From the NCBI GenBank assembly GCA_023431215.1, contig JAEYXR010000083.1:1-26431 (forward strand): a DNA stretch of 26,431 nucleotides. The letters run 5' to 3'. The notes beneath the pieces were generated by a model. The model was not told where the DNA came from, did no database searches, and saw only the letters and a list, made by a program, of their open reading frames with translations. Of this stretch, positions 14,709 to 22,416 are shown piece by piece. Made by a program: the position numbers and the translations under genes. Each line of letters opens with the position of its first letter. Position 1 is the first letter of the stretch. This stretch comes from Bacillota bacterium (GTDB lineage: Bacteria; Bacillota; Clostridia; Oscillospirales; Ruminococcaceae).

Positions 14709-15938
14709 TTAAGAGATAGGATCCAGCGGTTGCAAGCGATGCAGCAGCATAGCCTGTAGCCTTGGATTATCCTTTTTAAAGCGTCGAATAATTCGCTCCA
14801 TTACCATTTGACCATTTTCAAAGGTAAGGGTGGGCAGCATCAATACGTATTGAGAAGGGCTGAACAACGCAGCAACATCACCTCTGCGCAAGCTGGACTG
14901 AATTGCTGATTTTACTTTATCCATCGACTTATTCATCAATGAAATACTGGGTGTATGCCCGTTAAGGTCTACCAAAGTGAGAAGTGCAACAAAGACAGAA
15001 TGTCCTGTGCGTTCGGAGGAACGTGCCTCCAACTGATACATATCTTTAAAAACTTCATACTCACAAAAGAAAGGTCCGCTGGCGTCATGAGATTCCCTCA
15101 GGTCCTCTTTAATTGCTTCCAGATCACTTTCTACATGAGTGGTGCTGCTGATAATTTCCCGGTAAAGGCTTCGCAGGTTTTCAGAGGGTTTGACCCCCAG
15201 TTCCCGATAATAAAATCCGGTTATGTATTCATAATGTGCCATTGCCTTTTGCTGATGTCCCACCGCAAGCTGAGCCTCTATTAAAGCTTCATGAAAGCGC
15301 TCTTCAAATTGGTCTACCACAATAGCTTTTTCACAGATTGAAATTATTTCCTGGTATCTTCCGACGTTTCTTAAAAGACATATGCTTTCTACCACTGCTT
15401 TTGTATACATACTATGAAAGTATGTAGATAAAGGTACAACCCAAGCTTCTGATGCAGCTTTGGGCAAAAAGTCGCCCTTATAAAGCTCCAAGGCTTTTAA
15501 GTAACGATGGATACGCTCATCGTTGGGCAGAGAAATATCGGCTGCAGACCGAACCAGTGCCTCAAATTCTTCAGTATCTACCCTTGTAGGGAGTGAATTG
15601 TTATAGGAATACGCTCCTCGGCGATATACTATCATTTCTTTGCTTTCGGAGATTCCGTTGTTAGCAAGGGCACTGCGTACACGGTAGATTAAATTCTTCA
15701 GTGCGTTTGCAGGGTTATCACTGTTGTCATTTGGCCAGAGTGCAGAAATCAGTTCCTCGTGTGAAATTTCTCTATTTCGAAAAGCTATTAAATATTCAAG
15801 CAAATTCCAGAGCTGATGTGCTCTGTTACTGTTGTCACTGATACTTTTGTTACCAACTTTCAAGGTAAAGCCACCAAGCATCGTAATCTCTATTTCAGGG
15901 CGTTTTTGAGTCGTTTCTTTACAAACTTCTGGTGCCAT
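14709..15938 (-). CDS. BTAD-domain transcriptional regulator with degenerate GGDEF-like C-terminus
   Basis: The 409-residue protein has three parts. Residues 15-110 form an OmpR/SARP-like winged helix (EITMLGGFTLKVGN, then ALWPNDNSDNPANALKNLIY with RVRSAL). Residues 120-265 form a bacterial transcriptional activator domain of TPR-like helices (typical end: YYRELGVKPSENLRSLYREI). Residues about 288-395 resemble a GGDEF fold, but where the active-site GGDEF should be it reads SPSQY in RRGDVAALFSPSQYVLMLP, so it cannot be an active cyclase; a ligand-binding role is inference. The start has a GAGGAGG site. It is divergent from the sortase-pilus operon and is its obvious candidate regulator. Confidence 0.82.
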   Translation of the reverse strand: MAPEVCKETTQKRPEIEITMLGGFTLKVGNKSISDNSNRAHQLWNLLEYLIAFRNREISHEELISALWPNDNSDNPANALKNLIYRVRSALANNGISESKEMIVYRRGAYSYNNSLPTRVDTEEFEALVRSAADISLPNDERIHRYLKALELYKGDFLPKAASEAWVVPLSTYFHSMYTKAVVESICLLRNVGRYQEIISICEKAIVVDQFEERFHEALIEAQLAVGHQQKAMAHYEYITGFYYRELGVKPSENLRSLYREIISSTTHVESDLEAIKEDLRESHDASGPFFCEYEVFKDMYQLEARSSERTGHSVFVALLTLVDLNGHTPSISLMNKSMDKVKSAIQSSLRRGDVAALFSPSQYVLMLPTLTFENGQMVMERIIRRFKKDNPRLQAMLLHRLQPLDPIS

Positions 15939-15963
15939 TGAGCTTCCTCCTCTATTAAATTGT

Positions 15964-16006
15964 GACCAATTTATTATATTATAGCATTACACTTGGTCGG
16001 TTTCTA
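15964..16006 (-). promoter_or_regulatory. Promoter of the BTAD regulator with flanking inverted repeat
   Basis: On the minus strand TAGAAA (16006-16001) and a perfect TATAAT (15983-15978) are 17 bases apart. GACCAA (15964-15969) and TTGGTC (15993-15998) form an inverted repeat bracketing the -10, a plausible operator for autoregulation. A third TGGTC occurs at about 16015-16019. Confidence 0.55.
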
Positions 16007-16036
16007 CCACACTATGGTCTTTTTTTAAAAAAAAAC

Positions 16037-16065
16037 TTTCCTTTTTTTAGAAAATATCCTATAAT
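16037..16065 (+). promoter_or_regulatory. Promoter of the sortase-pilus operon
   Basis: TTTCCT (16037-16042, 3 of 6 matches) and a perfect TATAAT (16060-16065) are 17 bases apart, after a long A/T tract. Transcription would start near 16072, which is also the first ATG of the ORF. The GTG at 16135 with its own ribosome binding site is therefore the more likely start. The weak -35 suggests an activator is needed. Confidence 0.55.
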
Positions 16066-16134
16066 AAAATCATGCAATTAAGACAAAATGTGACTAAAAT
16101 ATGCTGTAACCGAACAAAAGAAACGGAGTACAAG

Positions 16135-16902
16135 GTGCCTGATAAAAAAAGGGTTAATGTATCGTTTTTCCAAAAAAGAAAAAATATTTTTATCTTAATT
16201 TGTGTGTTGGTATGTGCTGCCATATGTATAATGTTTTCTTTCTATTATATTCGTTCAACAGCTGACAGAACAAAAGATAACCCTGCATCAGACAGTATGA
16301 TTGAATATCGGGAGGAAGCTTCTGAGCCAGAGACTCCACTTTCCAACAGCGCAGCTGCAACGTTGGAGCCCGGTAATTTGTATACGGGAACTTTGCGCGA
16401 GGAATATCAGAGCGGTGAAATGATGTTGACAATACCCCGTTTGGATGTGTGGAGTGTTTCTGTTGAAAACGGAACCGATGATGATGCGTTGGCACAGGGC
16501 CCCGGGTTGTTATTATATGCCCAAATGCCTTCTCAGCAAAACGGAAATGTAAGCATTGCCGGGCACAGAGACATTCATGGTTCTTTGTTTTATTATCTAC
16601 ACAACCTTTCCCAGGGTGACTATTTTTATTTAGACTGGCAGGGTAAGGTTTACAGATACTTGTATGAAAAAACTTATGTGGTAGAGCCGGATGACTGGAG
16701 TCCCATAAAAACGCAGGGATATTCCTGCTTAACTTTGCTTTCCTGCCACCCAATTGGCACATCCGAAAAGCGGATTATTGTTGTGGCAAAGCTTGAGAAC
16801 ACGGCTGAACAAAGTGAAGCTTATGAATATAAGCCTTGGTGCGACGGGTTGTTAAAACCTTATGCTTGGGAGGACAACGCAAAATCTTTTGACAAATCAT
16901 GA
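16135..16902 (+). CDS. Sortase (probably class D/E-like)
   Basis: Cysteine transpeptidase that cleaves a sorting signal and links surface proteins to cell wall or to each other. The 255-residue product has one N-terminal membrane helix (about 16-39), a linker, and a sortase barrel (about 94-220). The catalytic triad is complete: His144 in IAGHRDIHG, Cys204 in LTLLSCHPIG and Arg213 in SEKRIIVVAKL. The upstream ATG at 16072 coincides with the predicted transcript start. The GTG at 16135 has ACGGAG six bases upstream, so I prefer it. No LPxTG-type substrate is encoded in the window. It leads the eight-gene plus-strand unit and is 39 bases from the next gene. The exact class needs a family comparison. 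Confidence 0.85.
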   Translation: MPDKKRVNVSFFQKRKNIFILICVLVCAAICIMFSFYYIRSTADRTKDNPASDSMIEYREEASEPETPLSNSAAATLEPGNLYTGTLREEYQSGEMMLTIPRLDVWSVSVENGTDDDALAQGPGLLLYAQMPSQQNGNVSIAGHRDIHGSLFYYLHNLSQGDYFYLDWQGKVYRYLYEKTYVVEPDDWSPIKTQGYSCLTLLSCHPIGTSEKRIIVVAKLENTAEQSEAYEYKPWCDGLLKPYAWEDNAKSFDKS

Positions 16903-16941
16903 AGTATATCTATAACTATTGAGGGGTGACAAATCGGCATC

Positions 16942-18099
16942 ATGAAAAGCTTTGAGAAAAAATGGCTGGCGGCGTGGCTGGCCGCCGTTTTGATACTCCT
17001 AAGTGCTTGCAGTGAGGGACAAGCTGTATCCGATACCTTACAGGAGTCTTCTTCTTCGGTTCAAGCATCGTCCGAGTTATTGGAAGAATCTGAATCAGAT
17101 TCCAGTACTGAAGAGGAAACAGAGGAGTCATCGATAGAATCATCGGTTGCAGAAAGCCTGGAGGAAAGCACAGAAGCTGAAGAAAGCGCCATTTCTACAG
17201 CTCCGGATAGCAGCCTTCCCGTAGCCGGTAGCGAAGAAGCATCCAGCCAGCTACCTGCCGAGGAGGTACAGCAGGTGTTAAAAGACCCCACCTATCGGGT
17301 CTTGGCTCCGGTAGCAGCCGGAACAGAGGTGTATGGTAACAATCTGGTTACCATTGATGCATCCAATTCCAGCGAGGGCTATATTATGATTCAATATCAT
17401 GGCTCCAACCAAAGGGTCAGGGTATTGATTACACCGGACGGCGGCAGCCAATATACCTACACCATCGGCAACAACGGTCGCTATGAGGTATATCCGCTAT
17501 CAGCCGGCAGCGGCGGCTACAGTATCGGAGTTTACGAAAATATCAGCGGCAACCAGTATAGTGTCGCATGTACCGCATACATAAAAGCAAGCCTGAGAAG
17601 CAGTACATTACCTTTTCTGTATCCCAATCAGTATGTAAACTTTTGGGCTGGCTGCAATACCGTAAATTTGGGAGCTGAGCTTTCACGCAGCGCAGCTAAC
17701 GACCTGCAAATAGTCGAAAATGTATATAGCTATGTAATCAATAATATTACCTATGATTTTTATAAGGCAAATAACTATGGGTTTGGATACTTGCCTTCGG
17801 TAGATAACATTATTGCCACAGGCAAAGGCATTTGCTTTGACTATGCCGCAGTAATGGCAGCAATGCTGCGCAGCCAGATGATACCCACCAAACTGGTGGT
17901 AGGCTATGCGGGTGATATTTATCATGCCTGGATTTCTACCTACATTACCGATGTTGGCTGGGTAAACGGCATTATATATTTTGACGGGCAGTCTTGGGTA
18001 CGGATGGACCCAACCTTTGCTTCCAGCGGAAACAGCAGTGCCGATATAATGGCGTATATTGGCAACGGTAACAACTACAGTGCCATGTTTTTCTATTGA
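16942..18099 (+). CDS. Transglutaminase-like domain lipoprotein
   Basis: The 385-residue precursor begins with a lipoprotein signal: lipobox LSAC, with Cys23 as the lipid-anchored residue. Residues about 25-110 are a Ser/Glu/Asp-rich linker, probably spanning the cell wall. Residues about 118-215 look like a beta-rich domain. A transglutaminase-core domain (about 245-365) ends the protein, with a complete Cys298 (GKGICFDYA), His328 (YHAWIS) and Asp356 (MDPTF) triad. Such domains act as peptidases, amidases or crosslinkers; which applies here is unknown. The only SD-like stretch (GAGGGGTG, 16921-16928) is about 13 bases from the ATG, farther than usual, so translation may be weak or coupled. 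The next gene starts 12 bases downstream. Confidence 0.87.
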   Translation: MKSFEKKWLAAWLAAVLILLSACSEGQAVSDTLQESSSSVQASSELLEESESDSSTEEETEESSIESSVAESLEESTEAEESAISTAPDSSLPVAGSEEASSQLPAEEVQQVLKDPTYRVLAPVAAGTEVYGNNLVTIDASNSSEGYIMIQYHGSNQRVRVLITPDGGSQYTYTIGNNGRYEVYPLSAGSGGYSIGVYENISGNQYSVACTAYIKASLRSSTLPFLYPNQYVNFWAGCNTVNLGAELSRSAANDLQIVENVYSYVINNITYDFYKANNYGFGYLPSVDNIIATGKGICFDYAAVMAAMLRSQMIPTKLVVGYAGDIYHAWISTYITDVGWVNGIIYFDGQSWVRMDPTFASSGNSSADIMAYIGNGNNYSAMFFY

Positions 18100-18111
18100 T
18101 GGAGGGATGAC

Positions 18112-19170
18112 ATGATGTCAGTGACAGTAAAAAGAAAACAACTTTCCAACTCTGAAATTTCTGCTTTTTGTGCACAACTGGCTTTAATTATTAAGGCCGG
18201 AATTTCGGTGCAGGAGGGGTTATCCGTTATGGAGGGAGACACCCCTGATTCCGGCGGAAAAAACATCCTTAGGGAGCTTTTAGAGGTTGTGGAAGAGGGG
18301 AGGCCTTTTGCGGAGGCATTGCATCAAAGCGGAAGTTTCCCCAAATATGTTGTGGATATGGTAGAAATTGGTGAGACCTCTGGCCGGTTGGATGAGGTCT
18401 TGGACTCACTGTGTATCTATTACGACAGAACAGAATCTATTCGCAAAAACATTAAAAATGCTGTTACCTACCCTGCGGTAATGATTGTAATGATGGCAGT
18501 AGTTATTGCCGTGCTTGTAGTCAATGTGCTGCCGATTTTTAATCAGGTGTTCCGCCAGCTGGGCAGCGAGATGTCTGGCTTTGCACAGGGCATTATGAAT
18601 GTGGGTATGGCTATGAGCCGTTATTCGGCTGTGATTGTGGGTGTTATCGTAGTAGTTATTGCCGCAGCGCTGCTTCTGGCGCGCACCACGTCTGGCCGTG
18701 CTTGGCTGGAGCGCTTTGGCAGCAGCTTTGTGGGTACACGCCGCCTTTCTACCAAGGTTGCCTCCGGTCGTTTTGCATCAGCCATGGCGTTGATGCTTTC
18801 CAGCGGCTTGGATGTGGATGAATCTATTCATATGGCATCCCAGCTTATTGAAAACAAAGCTATGCTGGCTAAAATTGATATTGCCAAGTCACAAATGGCA
18901 CAGGGCAGCTCTTTTGCCGATGCGCTGGTGAATACCGGCATCTTCTCGGGGCTTTATTCACGTATGCTTTCAGTTGGTTTTAAAACCGGTTCTGTAGATA
19001 CTGTGATGCGCCGTATCGCACAACAGTATGAAGAAGATATCGACACGGAGATCAGCAATATTCTTTCAGTACTGGAACCAACTCTTGTTGCAATTCTTTC
19101 TGTGATTGTGGGAATGATTTTGCTTTCTGTGATGCTTCCGCTGATGGGTGTGATGTCGTCTATTGGCTGA
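18112..19170 (+). CDS. Type II secretion/type IV pilus inner-membrane platform protein (GspF/PilC family)
   Basis: The platform protein that couples the ATPase to pilin assembly in type IV filament systems. The 352-residue product contains two T2SSF repeats, about 13-138 and 218-340. Each opens with the family pattern (AFCAQLALIIKAGISVQEGL; RFASAMALMLSSGLDVDES) and continues with the typical GETSGRLDEVL or GFKTGSVDTVM motif. Three membrane segments lie near 118-142, 163-190 and 320-345. At 352 residues it is shorter than the usual 400 because the N-terminal domain is trimmed, as in Gram-positive ComGB-like forms. GGAGGG (18101-18106) fits either adjacent ATG (18112 or 18115). Confidence 0.92.
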   Translation: MMSVTVKRKQLSNSEISAFCAQLALIIKAGISVQEGLSVMEGDTPDSGGKNILRELLEVVEEGRPFAEALHQSGSFPKYVVDMVEIGETSGRLDEVLDSLCIYYDRTESIRKNIKNAVTYPAVMIVMMAVVIAVLVVNVLPIFNQVFRQLGSEMSGFAQGIMNVGMAMSRYSAVIVGVIVVVIAAALLLARTTSGRAWLERFGSSFVGTRRLSTKVASGRFASAMALMLSSGLDVDESIHMASQLIENKAMLAKIDIAKSQMAQGSSFADALVNTGIFSGLYSRMLSVGFKTGSVDTVMRRIAQQYEEDIDTEISNILSVLEPTLVAILSVIVGMILLSVMLPLMGVMSSIG

Positions 19171-19199
19171 TGATGCAAAATAAGTTAGGGGGCGTCGCC

Positions 19200-19574
19200 A
19201 TGAACCGGTTTGCCAAACAAAACAAAGAACGAGCCGCTTTGGGCGAGTTGATTTTGCCCATTTGCTTTTTTATATTGATAGTGGTGCTGGTATTGTGGGG
19301 AATTCAGGATGTGAAGCAATCCACCAGTCGCCAGCAGCTTGAATCTACCGAAGAAGCTGTTCGTCGCGCAACTGCACAATGCTATGCGGTAGAGGGGCAA
19401 TACCCTCAAAATGTAAGTTATCTGGAGGAGCACTACGGCCTGCTTATTGACCATGACAAGTATATTGTTCATTACATGGGGTTTGCGTCTAATTTGATGC
19501 CAGACATTAAGGTTTTGCCAAAGCAGGGAGCAGACTCCACAGGGACAAGTACAATGCTGGAGGTGACGCCATGA
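19200..19574 (+). CDS. Small pseudopilin-like membrane protein
   Basis: The 124-residue product has a short basic N-terminus, one hydrophobic helix (about 17-35) and a small extracytoplasmic domain. The part EGQYPQNVSYLEEHYGLLID strongly resembles the C-terminal domain of GspG/PulG-type pseudopilins, where a YP is followed by a helix and YGL. The prepilin leader is degenerate: the run ALGELILP lacks the usual G-[hydrophobic]3-4-E spacing, so peptidase processing is uncertain. The frame is open ten codons upstream, but the AGGGGG site at 19186-19191 favours the ATG at 19200. Its stop overlaps the next start (ATGA), indicating translational coupling. Confidence 0.75.
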   Translation: MNRFAKQNKERAALGELILPICFFILIVVLVLWGIQDVKQSTSRQQLESTEEAVRRATAQCYAVEGQYPQNVSYLEEHYGLLIDHDKYIVHYMGFASNLMPDIKVLPKQGADSTGTSTMLEVTP

Positions 19575-20053
19575 GAATCAATGGGGATAGAGGACACCTA
19601 ATTGATTTTTTGTTTACCCTTGCGCTTTTTTGTGTTTTTGCTCTTTCTGCATTAACGGTGGTTATTATTGGCGCAGATGTTTATAAATCTACTGTTTCAG
19701 AGATGAACCGCAGCTTTAACAGCCGCACATCTGTTACTTATATTTCTGAAAAAATAAGGCAGCACGACAGCTTGGGAGCAGTATCTATACAGAGCTTTGG
19801 TGATGGAGATGCCATTGTTCTTAGACAAACCGTTGAAGGCGCAGACTATCTTACTTATATTTACTCCCATGAGGGTAAATTGTGTGAGCTGGTGGCGTCT
19901 GAAAGTTTGGAAATGAAGCCGTCAGATGGTCAGAGCATAATGGAAATTCAGAGCTTTTCTGCAACACAACTGGAAAACGGGCTGATTAAAATCAACATTG
20001 CAGGTACTGGCGGTTTTGCTGCTGAAGCGGCTGTCAGCCCCCGCTGTTCTTAA
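19571..20053 (+). CDS. DUF4860 domain protein, pilus-locus component
   Basis: The 160-residue product resembles the DUF4860 family of Clostridia. A short N-terminus leads to one hydrophobic helix (about 11-35: IDFLFTLALFCVFALSALTV), followed by an extracytoplasmic domain with TSVTYISEKIRQHD and a YLTYIYSHEGKL segment, similar to GspJ/ComGF-like minor pseudopilins. An acidic residue sits at the start of the helix (HLIDF), but the Gly-Glu5 prepilin signature is not intact. The gene overlaps the preceding stop by four bases and has GGAGG upstream. Its role is inferred from position: a minor subunit at the filament tip or an assembly factor. Confidence 0.75.
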   Translation: MRINGDRGHLIDFLFTLALFCVFALSALTVVIIGADVYKSTVSEMNRSFNSRTSVTYISEKIRQHDSLGAVSIQSFGDGDAIVLRQTVEGADYLTYIYSHEGKLCELVASESLEMKPSDGQSIMEIQSFSATQLENGLIKINIAGTGGFAAEAAVSPRCS

Positions 20054-20086
20054 GGGTTAGAATATAAATCAAAGGAGGGAAGCACC

Positions 20087-20524
20087 ATGGGCATCCATAG
20101 AACACCAAAATCAGGATTGTTTTTATTGGAAATGGTGATCCTCATCTTGTTTTTTTCCATTGCCAGTGCAATTTGTGTCAATTTGTTTGTAAAGGCGCAT
20201 GTACTTAGTACACAAAGCAGAGATTTGGGTACTGCTGTGCAGCAGGTACAGACTGTTGCCGAAACCTACAAAGCTGTCAACGGCGATACCTCACAAATGA
20301 CTCAGCTCTTGGCGTTGGCAGAAGAAGATGGCGGTAAGCTGGCTTTATATTATAATAAGGAATGGCAAATACAACAAGACAGCAATGATGCAGTATATAC
20401 TTTAACGGTAGTGCCTGTATCCAATCAGGGAGAAGATATAGTTGGCGCAAAAATTGCCGTAATCAAAAATGATGATAAAACAGAAGAAATTTTTGTGGTA
20501 GATGTTAAAAAATATATTGGATAG
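20087..20524 (+). CDS. Prepilin-like protein with canonical cleavage motif
   Basis: The 145-residue product is the only one in the run with a classic type IV prepilin leader: basic residues, then Gly10 followed by LFLLE, so Glu is at +5 of the predicted mature protein, and a hydrophobic helix to about residue 33. The remainder (about 36-145) is a small domain of one helix and alternating strands, similar in size to GspI or ComGC/D-type subunits. A strong AAAGGAGGG site precedes the ATG. It may be the main subunit or a minor initiator; nothing in the sequence decides this. No prepilin peptidase is encoded in the window. Confidence 0.78.
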   Translation: MGIHRTPKSGLFLLEMVILILFFSIASAICVNLFVKAHVLSTQSRDLGTAVQQVQTVAETYKAVNGDTSQMTQLLALAEEDGGKLALYYNKEWQIQQDSNDAVYTLTVVPVSNQGEDIVGAKIAVIKNDDKTEEIFVVDVKKYIG

Positions 20525-20535
20525 GAGGGAGCCTC

Positions 20536-21285
20536 GTGGCAAAATTAAACCTTAATACGGGCATCAGCGTAGGCAGCTCATCTATCCTGGTTGTTTTTGT
20601 TGTATTATGTCTTACAACCTTTGCAACGCTTTCTCTTGCTTCTGCCAATGCAGACTATAAGCTGACCCGCAGAACTGCCGATGAAGCTGCAGCCTATTAT
20701 GCGGCAGATGCAAAGGCTGAGGATATTTTAATGCAGATTGACCAAAGCTTTGCCTTGTGCTATGCAACTGCCCAGGTATATGATGAGTATCAAAAACCAT
20801 TGTCTACGACCATTCGGGACAAGGTTGCAGATTTTTTTGGTGAAACCCTCAAAACCGGAAATAAATGGATTGACAGCCTTTTTGGCGCGGTTTCCGACTT
20901 TATAGAGGCAGACCCCAAAAAAGGAGGAGAAGACGCTCCTAAGCCTTTTCCTTACAGTGATATTTTGCCTGAGGGTCTCAGTTTTCGGCAGGCGTATTCA
21001 GTATTGCTGAAGCACTTGCTGGAGAAGGAAATAGAAGGTGTAACAATTTCAAAATTGGAGGAAAACTTCATTTCTCCTGTGGTAATTTTAGACTATGAAG
21101 TGCCCATAAGCGAAAGCAGAGTGCTTCGCATCAGCATAGATGCCTCAGATTGTTATGGTAAGGCGGAAGGAAAGCTACGCCCTATTAGCTGGAGCGTTGT
21201 TCCGGCAAAAGAATGGGAGGAGCCACAAATGCCAGGGCTGCTGACCGGTTTGCCTGATATTTTGGGTGGAAGCCCCACCGTTTAA
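20536..21285 (+). CDS. GspK/PilX-like membrane-anchored pilus protein (hypothetical)
   Basis: The 249-residue product starts at GTG with AGGAGGG seven bases upstream. Residues about 9-40 (GISVGSSSILVVFVVLCLTT onward) form a Gly- and Ser-led hydrophobic helix. It continues into TRRTADEAAAYYAADAKAED, the helix-with-Tyr-Ala pattern common in GspK and PilX-type minor pseudopilins. The rest is an extracytoplasmic domain with a Pro/Gly-rich tail. The canonical Glu5 is absent, as in many GspK proteins. I do not recognise a named family. Its size and position after three small subunits match the gspK slot of type II secretion operons (inference). Confidence 0.7.
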   Translation: MAKLNLNTGISVGSSSILVVFVVLCLTTFATLSLASANADYKLTRRTADEAAAYYAADAKAEDILMQIDQSFALCYATAQVYDEYQKPLSTTIRDKVADFFGETLKTGNKWIDSLFGAVSDFIEADPKKGGEDAPKPFPYSDILPEGLSFRQAYSVLLKHLLEKEIEGVTISKLEENFISPVVILDYEVPISESRVLRISIDASDCYGKAEGKLRPISWSVVPAKEWEEPQMPGLLTGLPDILGGSPTV

Positions 21286-21343
21286 GACAAAAAAGCAGCA
21301 TTACTTAGTAGCCATTGCTGTAAAGGAAGAGGAACAATCAATC

Positions 21344-22414
21344 ATGGATCTTATTCTAATGCTAAAAGAAGCCGTGCAAAAGGGCGCGTCAGATGTGTTT
21401 ATTATCTCGGGGCTGCCACTTTCCTATAAAATCAACAATCAAATAGCAAACCAGGGCAATACAAAGCTGCTGCCTGAGGACACAAAAAAGTTGATTAAAG
21501 ATATTTATCACCTTGCAAATGACCGTAGCATGAATGCGATTATGGAAAGGGGAGATGACGACTTTTCCTTTTCGTTGGTTGGTGTTTCCCGCTTTAGGGT
21601 AAGTACATATCGACAAAGGGGCTCTCTTGCAGCGGTAATTAGAGTCGTAACCTTTGAACTGCCTGACCCCGCTGTACTTGGAATACCTGAAGCTGTACTT
21701 CGGTTTTCAGAACGGGCAAAAGGAATGGTACTGGTTACCGGTTCGGCAGGCAGCGGAAAATCCACAACCCTGGCATGTATTATTGACCGTATTAACAAAA
21801 ACCGAAATGCACACGTCATTACATTGGAAGATCCTATTGAATATCTGCACAGCCATAAAAAAAGTGTGGTAAGTCAGCGCGAAATTGCAACTGATACCGA
21901 AAGCTATGTTACTGCGTTGCGTGCAGCCCTACGTCAGGCCCCAGATGTCATTTTACTGGGGGAAATGCGGGACTATGAAACGATAAATACAGCCATGACC
22001 GCTGCCGAAACAGGCCACTTGGTGCTTTCTACATTGCATACCATAGGAGCAGCCAAGACCATAGACCGTGTCATTGACGCGTTTCCACCCAACCAGCAGG
22101 CCCAAATTAGAATTCAGCTTTCTATGGTGCTACAGGGGGTTGTGTCTCAGCAACTGATTCCCACAGAGGATGGCAAAGTAGTGGCTGCCTTTGAAATTAT
22201 GATTTGCAATGGAGCTATTCGCAACATGATTCGAGAATCAAAGATTCATCAAATTGACACCGTTATTTCCTCTTCAGCGCAGGAAAGCATGGTCAGTATG
22301 GATGCCAGTATTTTGGAACTTTATAAAAAGGGTATTATCAGTGCGCATAATGCCATTACTTACAGTACATCACCGGAGTTAATGACCAAAAAATTAAATT
22401 TGAAGTTAAGCTAA
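21344..22414 (+). CDS. pilT: PilT-type pilus retraction ATPase
   Basis: Hexameric secretion ATPase of the GspE/PilB/PilT superfamily, 356 residues, the usual PilT length. It shows an N-terminal PAS-like domain with GASDVFI (14-20), Walker A GSAGSGKST (133-141), an Asp box (ITLEDPIEY, 159-167), Walker B ILLGEMRD (203-210), a His box (HLVLSTLHT, 225-233) and AIRNMIRE (291-298). This last is the C-terminal motif that marks PilT rather than PilB. The long N-terminal domain and tetracysteine zinc site of PilB are absent. The frame is open 26 codons upstream, overlapping the previous gene. The ATG at 21344 with GGAAGAGG upstream gives the family's normal N-terminus. It is the last gene of the operon, followed by a strong terminator. 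Confidence 0.92.
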   Translation: MDLILMLKEAVQKGASDVFIISGLPLSYKINNQIANQGNTKLLPEDTKKLIKDIYHLANDRSMNAIMERGDDDFSFSLVGVSRFRVSTYRQRGSLAAVIRVVTFELPDPAVLGIPEAVLRFSERAKGMVLVTGSAGSGKSTTLACIIDRINKNRNAHVITLEDPIEYLHSHKKSVVSQREIATDTESYVTALRAALRQAPDVILLGEMRDYETINTAMTAAETGHLVLSTLHTIGAAKTIDRVIDAFPPNQQAQIRIQLSMVLQGVVSQQLIPTEDGKVVAAFEIMICNGAIRNMIRESKIHQIDTVISSSAQESMVSMDASILELYKKGIISAHNAITYSTSPELMTKKLNLKLS

Positions 22415-22416
22415 TT

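Noticed and set aside
16072..16134. ATG start for the sortase giving a 21-residue longer protein
   Set aside because: It coincides with the predicted transcript start and has no ribosome binding site; the GTG at 16135 has one. A leaderless message is possible but less likely.
16190..16762. 190-codon minus-strand open frame opposite the sortase
   Set aside because: Antisense to a sortase with an intact catalytic triad; the composition is that of a shadow frame.
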